A stretch of 64,000 nucleotides of DNA from CAKQOE01 sp051892195. GTDB taxonomy: Bacteria > Bacillota > Clostridia > Peptostreptococcales > Anaerovoracaceae. The stretch covers positions 19,083-83,082 of the forward strand of contig JBJFFZ010000141.1 in assembly GCA_051892195.1 (NCBI GenBank). The letters are read 5' to 3'. This document shows, piece by piece, positions 15,031 through 23,481 of the stretch. How positions within the stretch are numbered: the stretch's first letter is position 1; each line of letters begins with the position of its first letter. A model generated the notes under the pieces. That model did no database searches, had not been told where the DNA came from, and saw nothing but the letters and a program-made list of their open reading frames with translations. The translations under genes and the position numbers were made by a program.

Positions 15031-18000
15031 ATGAAAACAGATAATCAGTTGACGCAGGATTATAATGAATACATGGAAGGGCAGGAACAAGCGGAAGGCG
15101 GATTTCTGCTCATCGGTGTTGATGGTCTGCGGGCCATCAATGTCAGACGCGGCCACGAGTACGGAGATCTGGTGCTCAGAACCCTGTGGGATTGTATTAT
15201 CGCGGAGATTGAAGAGGATTCTGTTTACCGTGTAGGAGGCGCAGACACTTTTCTGATTTTCCTGAAGGGCGCTTATGAGGAAGAGGATGCAAAAAAAGTA
15301 TTCTATGACCTGAGAGAACGGATGGAGGAAACCTTCAAAAAGCAGGACTTCAAAATGAGTTTTACCATTTCTGCAGGGATTATCCTTTTTCCGAAGTTTC
15401 AGATCAGCTGCAATGAAATGTTCACCTTTGCAGAATTTGCTCTCCTGCAGGCCAAAAATAACGGCCGCAACTGCTGTGTCATGTTCAACAGGGAAGAGTT
15501 TCGGTATTATGTAAAGCGCAATGAGCTGTACCATCTCCTTCAGCAGGCGGTAGCAGACAATTTCAGTGCCTTTGAGGTGTATTATCAGGTGCTTATGGAT
15601 CTGGAAACCATGGAGCCCTGCGGCGCCGAAGCGCTGCTCCGGTTCCGCAGCGGGGACCGGGTCATTTCGCCTGCGGAGTTCATTCCCGTGCTGGAAGAAA
15701 ACGGTCTGATCGTTCCGGTAGGACTTTTTGTTATGGAGCAGGCCATGAAAATGAGCCTGAAAATGCGGGAATACGATCCGGACTTTGTGATTCATATCAA
15801 CATTTCCTATGTTCAGTTCAAGCAGAGCTTCCTTTACGGCGAAGTCATGAATCTTCTGAAAAAAACAGGCGCTTTTCCGAACAATCTGGTTTTTGAGATC
15901 ACCGAAAGCGGATACCTGATGGACGACCGGCGCGTTCACAACGTTCTGTCCGAGTTCCGCACCGCAGGGATCCGCATTGCGCTGGACGACTTCGGGACGG
16001 GCTATTCAAACTTCATTTACCTGAAGGATGCAGAGATTGATATTGTAAAGCTTGACAAAATGTTTGTGAGCGGAGCTCTCGAAAACGAGAACGAATACCG
16101 GCTGATGCAGCAGATTATCGATATTGTTCATTCTCTGGGCCTGCAGATCTGTCTGGAAGGGATTGAGACAATGAGCGAGCTTTCCACCTTCCGGAAGGAA
16201 AAGCCGGACTCTGTCCAGGGCTTTGTGTTCGGAAGGCCTGTTCCGGAGGATGTGTTTCTGCAGCAGTACAGGGATTATGATGCCTGGGAGGATGAAAGGA
16301 CCTGGACCGGAGGCGGTCAGGAAAAGACGGATGAAAAACAGCCGGGTTCCCTGAAGAAATGGTTTAAGAGGCCGGACATTCACTGGCTTCGCAGGATGCG
16401 GGATTACGGAAAAAATACCCGCCAGCTGGGCACGGCCATACTGCCCTTTATTCTGGTCATGGTGTTTTTAGTTGCGGGCTTTACAGAGTATTTCAGTTAC
16501 TGGATGAGCAGCAGGTATACCGATGAAATGATCGATGCTACCATGGACAGCGAAGAAGAATATCTCATCAGCCTTGTTTCAAATGCCAGATATCTGGCCC
16601 GCAGCATTGCAGATACCGTTTCCAGAGACTATGAAAACGGAACCGTGGGCAATTATGAGAACCTGCTTCTGTCATCTGCAGACAACCACGTCACGATCAA
16701 GGGCTGCGGTCTCTGGTTTGAACCGTATGTATACGACGAAAACGAGAAATATGAGGGCCCCTATGCCATTCGGACAGAAAGCGGCACCTCTATTACATAT
16801 GAGTATTCCGGCAGTGAGTACGATTACCTGAGGCAGAACTACTATGTAAGGACAAAGGTTTCCAAAAGTCTCAATGTGACGCTTCCGTACTATGATGAGA
16901 CCATGGACGCCACCATCATAACGATTTCTGCGCCTGTGAGCACATCGGACGGAAACTATCTGGGCTGCGCTACGGTGGACTTCACGGTGGACAGCCTCAG
17001 GACCCTGATCAAAATGGGCAGCATCGATTCCAGTGAGGAGTTTATGATTGTAGGCCTGCGGGGAAGCTATATTGCGGGAGCCGAGTCAGGGGAGGAATTC
17101 TGCCGTGAAGCTCCGGACAGCAGCAACACTTCAAAGCGGGCGGCTTATCAGGCCATGGCTTACAAGAACTCCGGATCTGCTGTCTATAAAGAAGGCAGCA
17201 CCATGTATAAGCTGTATTTCCGCCAGATCAGCAGCCTGAGCTGGAAACTGGTCATGCGGATCAACCTGACGGAGCGGTATCGGCAGATCGCATCCTATCT
17301 TGCTGTATTTGTAGGGATTTCCCTGCTGGTTCTGGTAATGGGATGTCTGCTCCTCTTCTTCTCTCTGAGGAAGCTCAGCAAAAATGAAGAAAAACTGCAG
17401 TACCAGAAAATGATATACGATGAGACACAGCTCAGCGCCGTGCAGTCCACCTTTGAGCTGATCGCCAATATCGATCTGTCGGCGGATACCATACTTATGG
17501 TATATAAAAGAGGAAAATCCAGTCTGCGCAATGTCAGTGAAAACAGCTATAACAGCCATCGCCGCGGGTTTTCCGCAACCCTCCATCCGGAGGACCGGGA
17601 ACGCTATATGCAGTTTACAGATCCGGAGCAGCTGAAGGAAACCCTCAGGGAAAAGAGCTTTGTATCCTCCGAGTTCCGCGTCCGGTCTCAGCAGGAGTAC
17701 ATCTGGGAGGAGATCACCATCACCCGATGGAAACAGAAAGGTGCTTCCGGATTCTCCGACCAGTACACCTATATGATCAGGGATATCAACGAGCGCAAGC
17801 TTGTTCAGGAGCTCAATGATATGGAAAAGCAGATTCTGATCACGCAGCTGCGGCAGGCAAACGAGGTTCTGTTCCGTCACGGGATCAGCGATTCTCTGAC
17901 TGGTGTGTGCAACAGGGAAGGCCTGGAGCATTACGCTCCGGATGTCCTGGAGGCAGCCGGAAAAGAAGGCATGCAGCTCTTCGTTATGCTGGCAGATGTG

Positions 18001-18381
18001 AACCGCCTGAAGCTGATCAATGATACCTTCGGACATCTAAGCGGAGATGCAGCGATTCTCATCGTCAGCCAGGTTCTGACCTGCCTGAAGGATACGGTTC
18101 AGATCTGTGCCAGAATCGGCGGAGACGAATTTGTGTATCTGGCAGCGGTGGAAGAGGGGCCTGGAGTGATCGAACATATGCTGGAGCAGTTCCGCAGCTG
18201 TCTGGAAGAAAAAAACAAGGAGTCCTCTCTGGAATTTGATGTGACTTTCAGCTTCGGATATTACTGCGGCAGGCATCAGCAGCATCGCACTCTGGACGAT
18301 TACATCCGCATTGCAGATCAGAAGATGTACGAAATGAAGCATCAGTCCAGAGAACCGGAGCAGGGAAAAAATTTTCAGTGA
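15031..18381 (+). CDS. c-di-GMP turnover protein: degenerate GGDEF-EAL-TM-Cache-TM-PAS-GGDEF
   Basis: A 1116-aa membrane protein with cyclic-di-GMP domains on both sides of a sensor. Residues 1-165 form a GGDEF-like domain whose active site reads GGADT (69-73), so it is probably inactive. An EAL phosphodiesterase domain follows (EAL at 200-202), with HINIS, FEITES, LDDFGTGYS, KLDK and EGIET all present, so it looks active. A membrane helix near 466-488, an extracytoplasmic Cache-like region, and a second helix near 753-779 follow. A PAS-like region then precedes a second GGDEF domain with an intact GGDEF (1030-1034) and no RxxD inhibition site before it. The ATG at 15031 was chosen for GGGGGAT five bases upstream. 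It likely switches between making and breaking c-di-GMP on an external ligand. Confidence 0.88.
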   Translation: MKTDNQLTQDYNEYMEGQEQAEGGFLLIGVDGLRAINVRRGHEYGDLVLRTLWDCIIAEIEEDSVYRVGGADTFLIFLKGAYEEEDAKKVFYDLRERMEETFKKQDFKMSFTISAGIILFPKFQISCNEMFTFAEFALLQAKNNGRNCCVMFNREEFRYYVKRNELYHLLQQAVADNFSAFEVYYQVLMDLETMEPCGAEALLRFRSGDRVISPAEFIPVLEENGLIVPVGLFVMEQAMKMSLKMREYDPDFVIHINISYVQFKQSFLYGEVMNLLKKTGAFPNNLVFEITESGYLMDDRRVHNVLSEFRTAGIRIALDDFGTGYSNFIYLKDAEIDIVKLDKMFVSGALENENEYRLMQQIIDIVHSLGLQICLEGIETMSELSTFRKEKPDSVQGFVFGRPVPEDVFLQQYRDYDAWEDERTWTGGGQEKTDEKQPGSLKKWFKRPDIHWLRRMRDYGKNTRQLGTAILPFILVMVFLVAGFTEYFSYWMSSRYTDEMIDATMDSEEEYLISLVSNARYLARSIADTVSRDYENGTVGNYENLLLSSADNHVTIKGCGLWFEPYVYDENEKYEGPYAIRTESGTSITYEYSGSEYDYLRQNYYVRTKVSKSLNVTLPYYDETMDATIITISAPVSTSDGNYLGCATVDFTVDSLRTLIKMGSIDSSEEFMIVGLRGSYIAGAESGEEFCREAPDSSNTSKRAAYQAMAYKNSGSAVYKEGSTMYKLYFRQISSLSWKLVMRINLTERYRQIASYLAVFVGISLLVLVMGCLLLFFSLRKLSKNEEKLQYQKMIYDETQLSAVQSTFELIANIDLSADTILMVYKRGKSSLRNVSENSYNSHRRGFSATLHPEDRERYMQFTDPEQLKETLREKSFVSSEFRVRSQQEYIWEEITITRWKQKGASGFSDQYTYMIRDINERKLVQELNDMEKQILITQLRQANEVLFRHGISDSLTGVCNREGLEHYAPDVLEAAGKEGMQLFVMLADVNRLKLINDTFGHLSGDAAILIVSQVLTCLKDTVQICARIGGDEFVYLAAVEEGPGVIEHMLEQFRSCLEEKNKESSLEFDVTFSFGYYCGRHQQHRTLDDYIRIADQKMYEMKHQSREPEQGKNFQ

Positions 18382-18473
18382 CATGACACATACGCGTGGA
18401 ACTATGGTAAAATGAAAGCTATGCAGATTGAACAATGCAAAAAATATGTAGATCATAATATGGAGGTTAGAAA

Positions 18474-19763
18474 ATGTCTTACATTGAAGAAGTAGTAGCC
18501 AGAGAGGTTCTTGACTCAAGAGGAAATCCTACCGTTGAAGTCGAAGTATATCTCGATGACGGCAGTATCGGAAGAGCCATCGTTCCTTCCGGTGCATCCA
18601 CAGGTGCCTTTGAGGCTGTGGAGCTCAGAGACGGAGATGCTTCAAGATATCTCGGAAAAGGCGTACTTCAGGCTGTAAGTAATGTCAATGACATCATAGC
18701 AGATGAGGTCATCGGCATGAACCCGTTTGATCAGGCAGCACTGGACAAGCTTCTGATCGAGCTGGACGGAACACCAAACAAGGCAAAGCTTGGCGCAAAT
18801 GCCATCCTGGGTGTTTCTCTGGCGGTGGCAAGAGCGGCTGCAGACTCCCTGGGACTTCCGCTGTTCCAGTATATCGGCGGTGTAAACGGCAAGGTGCTTC
18901 CGGTTCCTATGATGAATATTCTCAACGGCGGAAAGCACGCAGACAATAACGTAGACATTCAGGAATTCATGATCATGCCTGTGGGAGCAGAAAGCTTCCG
19001 CGAAGCGCTCCGCATGTGTGCAGAGGTATTCCATAACCTCCGGACTGTTCTGAAAGGCAAGGGCATGAACACAGCCGTAGGCGACGAGGGAGGCTTTGCG
19101 CCAAACCTGGAATCCAACGCAGATGCCATTGCAAATATCGTAGAAGCCATCGAAAAGGCAGGCTATGTTCCGGGCACCGATATCCGCATTGCGCTGGATG
19201 TTGCAGCCACCGAGATCTACGATGAAGAGACAAAGACCTATTTCCTGGAAGGCGAAGGCATCCGCAAGACTGCAGAAGAAATGGTCGAGTACTACGCAGA
19301 GCTTTGCGACAAGTATCCGATTATCTCCATTGAAGACGGCCTTGCAGAAGAAGACTGGGAAGGCTGGAAGCTTCTTACAGACAAGCTGGGCAAGAAAGTA
19401 CAGCTGGTTGGGGACGATCTGTTCGTTACAAACACCGAACGCCTGGAAAAGGGCATCGACCTGGGTGTGGCAAATGCCATTCTCATCAAGGTAAATCAGA
19501 TCGGAACCCTGACAGAAACTCTGGATGCTATTGAAATGGCGAAGCAGGCAGGCTATACCGCTGTTGTATCCCACCGTTCCGGCGAGACAGAGGACACCAC
19601 CATTGCCGATCTGGTTGTGGGACTTAACGCAGGCCAGATCAAGACCGGCGCTCCGTCCCGTACCGATCGTGTGGCAAAGTACAACCAGCTCCTGAGAATC
19701 GAAGAGCTTCTGGACGAAACCGCACAGTACAGAGGTCTTAAGAGCTTCTACAATCTGAAATAA
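18474..19763 (+). CDS. eno: Enolase
   Basis: Converts 2-phosphoglycerate to phosphoenolpyruvate and commonly also associates with RNA degradation machinery. Family motifs run in order: VLDSRGNPTVEVEV, VPSGASTGAFEAVELRDGD, GANAILGVSLAVARAAA, MMNILNGGKHADNNVDIQEFM, GDEGGFAPNL, the metal ligands in ALDVAATE, SIEDGLAEEDW and LVGDDLFVTN, then KVNQIGTLTE and the active-site SHRSGETEDT. Length 429 aa is standard. AATATGGAGGTTAG is the ribosome binding site. A weak promoter (TAAAAT at 18408) may precede it. It is separated from pgk-tpiA by an 8-kb signalling region and is monocistronic, with a terminator near 19843. Confidence 0.98.
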   Translation: MSYIEEVVAREVLDSRGNPTVEVEVYLDDGSIGRAIVPSGASTGAFEAVELRDGDASRYLGKGVLQAVSNVNDIIADEVIGMNPFDQAALDKLLIELDGTPNKAKLGANAILGVSLAVARAAADSLGLPLFQYIGGVNGKVLPVPMMNILNGGKHADNNVDIQEFMIMPVGAESFREALRMCAEVFHNLRTVLKGKGMNTAVGDEGGFAPNLESNADAIANIVEAIEKAGYVPGTDIRIALDVAATEIYDEETKTYFLEGEGIRKTAEEMVEYYAELCDKYPIISIEDGLAEEDWEGWKLLTDKLGKKVQLVGDDLFVTNTERLEKGIDLGVANAILIKVNQIGTLTETLDAIEMAKQAGYTAVVSHRSGETEDTTIADLVVGLNAGQIKTGAPSRTDRVAKYNQLLRIEELLDETAQYRGLKSFYNLK

Positions 19764-19842
19764 AAGGAGAGGAATGCCCCTTCAGGCTTTTTGATCCGTG
19801 CGGGCAGGCGGGGCCCCGCCTGAAACAGAAAACGTCATAAAG

Positions 19843-19880
19843 ACCGGTTCGTCTTTTCGGACCGGTTTCTTTCTGTTTTC
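19843..19880 (+). terminator. Intrinsic terminator after eno
   Basis: Arms ACCGGTTCG (19843-19851) and CGGACCGGT (19858-19866) with one G-U, then a T-rich tail. A GC-rich palindrome (CAGGCGGGGCCCCGCCTG, about 19805) lies between it and the stop. Confidence 0.65.
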
Positions 19881-19892
19881 CTGAGGAGTTAT

Positions 19893-19922
19893 TTGACAGA
19901 TTATACGGTTGTATGATATACT
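19893..19922 (+). promoter_or_regulatory. Sigma-A promoter for secG
   Basis: TTGACA (19893-19898), an 18-bp spacer, TATACT (19917-19922). The leader of about 100 bases to secG holds a hairpin (TGTGCAGAAT/ATTCTGCGCA) followed by A8, which is not a terminator on this strand, and a second small stem (GGCAC/GTGCC). Confidence 0.7.
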
Positions 19923-20028
19923 TAATCAGTTCTGTGCAGAATCTGATTCTGCGCAAAAAAAATGAAGGCTCAGTTGAGCGGCACCGGTGTGTGCCGGTCT
20001 GATATGACATAGAAGGAGGTCAGTGGAG

Positions 20029-20259
20029 ATGATAACAGTCTTAATGGTATTGATCGTGATTTCATCCATCGTGCTTATCGCAAGTATTCTTTTCCAGTCA
20101 GGAAACAGCGCAGGTCTTTCCGGTTCCATCGGAGGCGGTGCTGAGCAGCTTTTCGGAAAGAAGAAGAGCAAGGGCTACGAGACGATTCTCAGCAGGATTA
20201 CTACCGTATGCGCAGTTGTGTTCTTTTTATGCGCAGTGGTTCTTACTTATCTGGAATAA
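20029..20259 (+). CDS. secG: Protein translocase subunit SecG
   Basis: Small membrane subunit of the SecYEG channel. About 76 aa with two membrane helices (TVLMVLIVISSIVLIASILF and a C-terminal TTVCAVVFFLCAVVLTYL) joined by the conserved loop QSGNSAGLSGSIGGGAEQLFGKKK. The ATG at 20029 has AAGGAGGT eight bases before it; a GTG six bases earlier is too close. A terminator follows, so it is not co-transcribed with rnr, although the secG-rnr neighbourhood itself is usual in Bacillota. smpB and the tmRNA gene, often next to rnr, are not present here. Confidence 0.95.
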   Translation: MITVLMVLIVISSIVLIASILFQSGNSAGLSGSIGGGAEQLFGKKKSKGYETILSRITTVCAVVFFLCAVVLTYLE

Positions 20260-20283
20260 TCGTTTAAAGAAACTGTATCATGC

Positions 20284-20332
20284 AGGGGCTGTCATCTTGA
20301 GGCAAAAATCCTCAAAGATACAGCCCCTTTTT
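20284..20332 (+). terminator. Strong intrinsic terminator after secG
   Basis: Long stem in which AGGGGCTGT, ATCTTGAGG pair with CCTCAAAGAT, ACAGCCCCT around a CAAAAAT loop, followed by T5. The T tail overlaps the -35 of the next promoter. Confidence 0.88.
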
Positions 20333-20360
20333 GAATAAAATCGTTTTTTCTGTTTACAAT
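20331..20360 (+). promoter_or_regulatory. Sigma-A promoter for the repeat lipoprotein
   Basis: TTGAAT (20331-20336), 18-bp spacer, TACAAT (20355-20360), starting in the T tail of the secG terminator. Predicted start about 37 bases before the ATG. Confidence 0.6.
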
Positions 20361-20403
20361 AGAATCTGCATGGACGGATTCTATGCGAAAGGAGATGGAA
20401 AAA

Positions 20404-20772
20404 ATGATGAAGTTGCGAGTAAAGGCAACAGCAATGCTGCTTGCTGCTGCAGTACTGCTTCTGCCTGGCTGCGGCATGATGAACGGAACAACAAAACAGG
20501 ATGTTCAGACGGACCGTTCGGTGACAGGAACCAAGTCCACCGATGAAGTGGGAAACACTGCAGAAGGAACCGGCGAAAACAGAACCGGTGTACAAAATGA
20601 CGGCAACGGCGTGGCAGAAGGTGCAAATGACATTGTGAACGGAGCGGCCAACGGAACCAAGGATGTGGTAAACGGCGCTGCCAACGGAGTCAGAGATGCG
20701 GCAGACGGTGTTGTAAACGGTGTTAAGGACGCTGCCGACGGAGTGGCAGACTCAATGAACAACAACCGCTGA
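20404..20772 (+). CDS. Small lipoprotein with 11-residue repeats
   Basis: A 122-aa predicted lipoprotein. The signal peptide MMKLRVKATAMLLAAAVLLLPGC ends in a lipobox-like LPGC, so Cys is expected to be lipidated and the protein anchored on the outer face of the membrane. After a Thr/Gly-rich low-complexity stretch come four near-perfect 11-residue units: DIVNGAANGTK, DVVNGAANGVR, DAADGVVNGVK, DAADGVADSMN. Eleven-residue amphipathic repeats of this style resemble LEA-like proteins; a protective or envelope role is only inference. AAAGGAG is nine bases before the ATG at 20404; ATGs at 20383 and 20395 are too close to or before it. A GC hairpin without a T tail (20803-20820) follows the stop. 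Confidence 0.78.
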   Translation: MMKLRVKATAMLLAAAVLLLPGCGMMNGTTKQDVQTDRSVTGTKSTDEVGNTAEGTGENRTGVQNDGNGVAEGANDIVNGAANGTKDVVNGAANGVRDAADGVVNGVKDAADGVADSMNNNR

Positions 20773-20927
20773 TTGCGGTATGAAAGGGTCACAGGGATCC
20801 GGGGCGCCCTGAAGGGCGCCGCTACATAGGGCTGGGTTCTCTGCCCGGAGAAGAGAAAGAGAACCATAAGAAAAACAGGAACAGCAGGAATACAGGAATG
20901 AATAAATACAGGGTAGAAGAGGATTCT

Positions 20928-23246
20928 ATGCAAAAAGAGATGCATAAGGAACTGAAAATAAGGCTGGCGGATTTTTTTGAGCAGCGGGGGCCGGAGGACA
21001 AAATCACCTTTTCCGAGAGGGAGCTGTCAGAGCTTTTTCAGCTGGAGGGCAAGCAGAGAGGGGAACTGACGGCCTGTCTGGACGAGCTGGAGGCAGAGGG
21101 AAAACTGGTGCGAAACGGAAAAGGAAAGTACCGGATGCCGGATACATCCTCTATGATTACAGGCACGATCCAGACCATCCGCCGGGGCTCCGGATTTCTG
21201 ATTCCGGAGGACGGAAGCGAAGATGTCTATATATCCAGAGATCATCTGGAAAGTGCCATGAACGGGGACCGGGTCATGGTCCGACTGGAAACAGGAAGAC
21301 CCAGGAGAAACGGACGAAGATCCGGCGTGGTAATCAATATTCTGCAGCGGTGCACCACGGAAATTACGGGAACCCTGATCCGTCACAGCAGCTATGCCTT
21401 TGTGGTTTCCGAAGACCGGCGCACAGGGGATGTGTATATTTCTGAGGAGGAGCTGGCAGGCGCCGCAGAAGGGGACAAGGTCCGGGCGGTCATCACCCGT
21501 TATGCGGACGGCACAACAGGGCTCAGAGGAAAAATCGCAGAGATATACGGAAAGGCAGGAGATCCCGAGGCGGAGCTCCGCTCGGTTCTGCATCAGTATC
21601 ACATTCCGGAGTCCTTTCCGAAGCATGTGACGGCGGATGCCCATCGGGCAATAAAAGCAGTGGATTCCGGCGCCGGCGCCGGCCGGGAGGATCTCACGGG
21701 ACAGCAGATCATTACCATCGACGGAGCCGATGCAAAGGACCTGGATGATGCAGTGCATGTGGAAAAAAAGGAAAACGGCAATTACCTTCTGGGGGTACAT
21801 ATTGCGGACGTGAGCCAGTATGTGCAGGAGGATTCCCCTCTGGACCGGGAGGCTCTGCAGCGGGGCTGCAGCGTTTACCTGCTGGACGCCGTAGTGCCCA
21901 TGCTGCCGGAGCAGCTTTCCAACGGAGTCTGCAGTCTCAATGAAAATGAGGAACGACTCACCCTGTCCATGGAGGCGGAGATTGACCCTCAGGGAAACGT
22001 GGTGTCGTACCGGATCTTTGAGAGCAGAATCCGCTCCTGTGCAAGAATGATTTACGACCAGGTATCGGATATTCTGGAGAAGCGCGATCCAGAGCTTATG
22101 GAAAAATACAGCGCCGTGTGTCCCATGCTGTTTGAGATGAAGGAGCTGGCGGAAATCCTGCGGGCAAAGCGGGTGAAGGGAGGCAGCCTGGACTTTGATC
22201 TGGACGAATCTTATATCCAGCTGGATGAAAAAGGCATGCCTGTGGACATCCGGCCTGCGGAACGCAGAACTGCAAACCGCCTCATTGAAGAATTTATGCT
22301 TGTTGCAAATCAGGTGGTGGCAGAGCATTTCTTCTGGCTGGAGGTTCCCTTCGTCTACCGGGTTCACGAAAAGCCTTCCAGAGAAAAGATGGAAAACTTC
22401 CGTGCCTTCGCAGGCACCCTGGGGTATACCCTGCGGGGATCTCTGGACAGCATCCACCCTGCAGCCCTGCGGGAAATTCTGGAAAACGCCCAGGGCAGAC
22501 CGGAGGAAGGCGTTATCAGCCGCGTCATGCTGCGATCCATGCAGAAGGCGGACTATCAGCCCGTCTGCAGCGGCCATTTCGGCCTGGGCTTCAAATATTA
22601 CTGCCACTTTACCTCGCCCATCCGCAGGTATCCGGATCTTATGATTCACCGGATCATAAAAAAACAGCTTCTGGGAGAACTGCCTCAAACGGATTCAGGC
22701 GCCCGGCGCCTGCAGTCTGCGGTGGAGGAGGCCTGCAGAATTTCTTCGGAAAGAGAGCGCAACGCCATCGATGCGGAGCGCACCATAGAAAAGAAGAAAA
22801 AAGTGCAGTATATGAGCATGCACCTGGGGGAGCAGTACGAAGGAATTATCAGCGGCGTCCTGAGCGGGGGATTTTTTGCAGAGCTTCCCAACACGGTTGA
22901 GGGCTTTGTCCCGGCAGAAACCCTGGAGGATGATTACTATGAGCTGGACCAGCAGAATTACCGGCTGGTGGGACAGCACACCAGAAGAGTACTGCCTGTA
23001 GGGGCAGCAGTTCTGGTGGAGGTAGAACGCACCGACCTGCTGAACGATGAGATCACTCTGAGGCTTGTGGAGAACCGGACGTCCGGCATCAGCCCGGCAC
23101 CGGAAAAGAAAAAGAGCAGAAACTATGGAAAACAAAGACCTTTGGAACCGGATCAGGTCCCAGACAGAAAAAACAGAATCCGTCATAAGAAGCATAAGCA
23201 TCAAAGGCGGCGGAAAAAAGGAACCAACAGGGGCATTGCAGAGTAA
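20928..23246 (+). CDS. rnr: Ribonuclease R
   Basis: 3'-5' exoribonuclease that degrades structured RNA. Domains in order: N-terminal winged-helix and cold-shock-like regions (GSGFLIPEDGSEDVYISRD), the RNB catalytic domain with the Asp cluster TIDGADAKDLDDAVHVEK near residue 265, HYCHFTSPIRRYPDLMIHR-type motif (read here as YYCHFTSPIRRYPD), an S1 domain (YEGIISGVLSGGFFAELPNTVEGFV), and a Lys/Arg-rich tail (HKKHKHQRRRKK). The ATG at 20928 follows AGAGGA by six bases; an in-frame ATG at 20898 is the alternative. The basic tail is encoded in a stretch that another frame also uses (see the gene at 23125). Identification is secure. Confidence 0.95.
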   Translation: MQKEMHKELKIRLADFFEQRGPEDKITFSERELSELFQLEGKQRGELTACLDELEAEGKLVRNGKGKYRMPDTSSMITGTIQTIRRGSGFLIPEDGSEDVYISRDHLESAMNGDRVMVRLETGRPRRNGRRSGVVINILQRCTTEITGTLIRHSSYAFVVSEDRRTGDVYISEEELAGAAEGDKVRAVITRYADGTTGLRGKIAEIYGKAGDPEAELRSVLHQYHIPESFPKHVTADAHRAIKAVDSGAGAGREDLTGQQIITIDGADAKDLDDAVHVEKKENGNYLLGVHIADVSQYVQEDSPLDREALQRGCSVYLLDAVVPMLPEQLSNGVCSLNENEERLTLSMEAEIDPQGNVVSYRIFESRIRSCARMIYDQVSDILEKRDPELMEKYSAVCPMLFEMKELAEILRAKRVKGGSLDFDLDESYIQLDEKGMPVDIRPAERRTANRLIEEFMLVANQVVAEHFFWLEVPFVYRVHEKPSREKMENFRAFAGTLGYTLRGSLDSIHPAALREILENAQGRPEEGVISRVMLRSMQKADYQPVCSGHFGLGFKYYCHFTSPIRRYPDLMIHRIIKKQLLGELPQTDSGARRLQSAVEEACRISSERERNAIDAERTIEKKKKVQYMSMHLGEQYEGIISGVLSGGFFAELPNTVEGFVPAETLEDDYYELDQQNYRLVGQHTRRVLPVGAAVLVEVERTDLLNDEITLRLVENRTSGISPAPEKKKSRNYGKQRPLEPDQVPDRKNRIRHKKHKHQRRRKKGTNRGIAE

Positions 23247-23481
23247 TCTGATGCCCCTGCCATCAGAAGAGGGGCCTGAGACGTCCGGTGGTTCCTGCAG
23301 GGTTTACACCGGGGAGCAGCTGGTGAAAGCAGCCTGCGAAAAAGCCTGCAGCAGCCTTTTGGAACAGAATTCTTCCTGTGCCGCGGGCGGCACGTACACA
23401 CAGCAGGATGCGGAACTACTGGCCCGATTCATTCTGGAGGCGGTTGCGGAGCTTTCTGAGGGCGCGCCCCTCGATTCGTGA
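23125..23481 (+). CDS. Hypothetical protein overlapping rnr and sigK ends
   Basis: A 118-aa frame starting with ATG inside the rnr tail (overlap of 122 bases in another frame) and ending 66 bases inside the convergent sigK gene. The part between the two neighbours (23247-23415) has codon use like the surrounding genes and encodes VYTGEQLVKAACEKACSSLLEQ and an amphipathic helix QQDAELLARFILEAVAEL. No ribosome binding site of strength is seen (AAAGAGCAG), and no known domain is recognised. It might be a real translationally coupled gene, or a decayed former extension. Confidence is moderate at best. Confidence 0.45.
   Translation: MENKDLWNRIRSQTEKTESVIRSISIKGGGKKEPTGALQSNLMPLPSEEGPETSGGSCRVYTGEQLVKAACEKACSSLLEQNSSCAAGGTYTQQDAELLARFILEAVAELSEGAPLDS

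Noticed and set aside
19923..19960. Hairpin plus A8 in the secG leader as a terminator or riboswitch
   Set aside because: On the + strand A rather than T residues follow, and on the minus strand the T run precedes the stem. It does not match a riboswitch fold that I know.
20803..20820. GGCGCCCT/AGGGCGCC hairpin before rnr as a terminator
   Set aside because: There is no T tract; it may be a leader structure, but nothing more can be supported.
21027..22688. Long minus-strand open frame (553 codons) opposite rnr
   Set aside because: It lies wholly inside rnr, whose domains are unmistakable. The antisense product is rich in His, Cys and Arg with no domain, as expected for a mirror frame.
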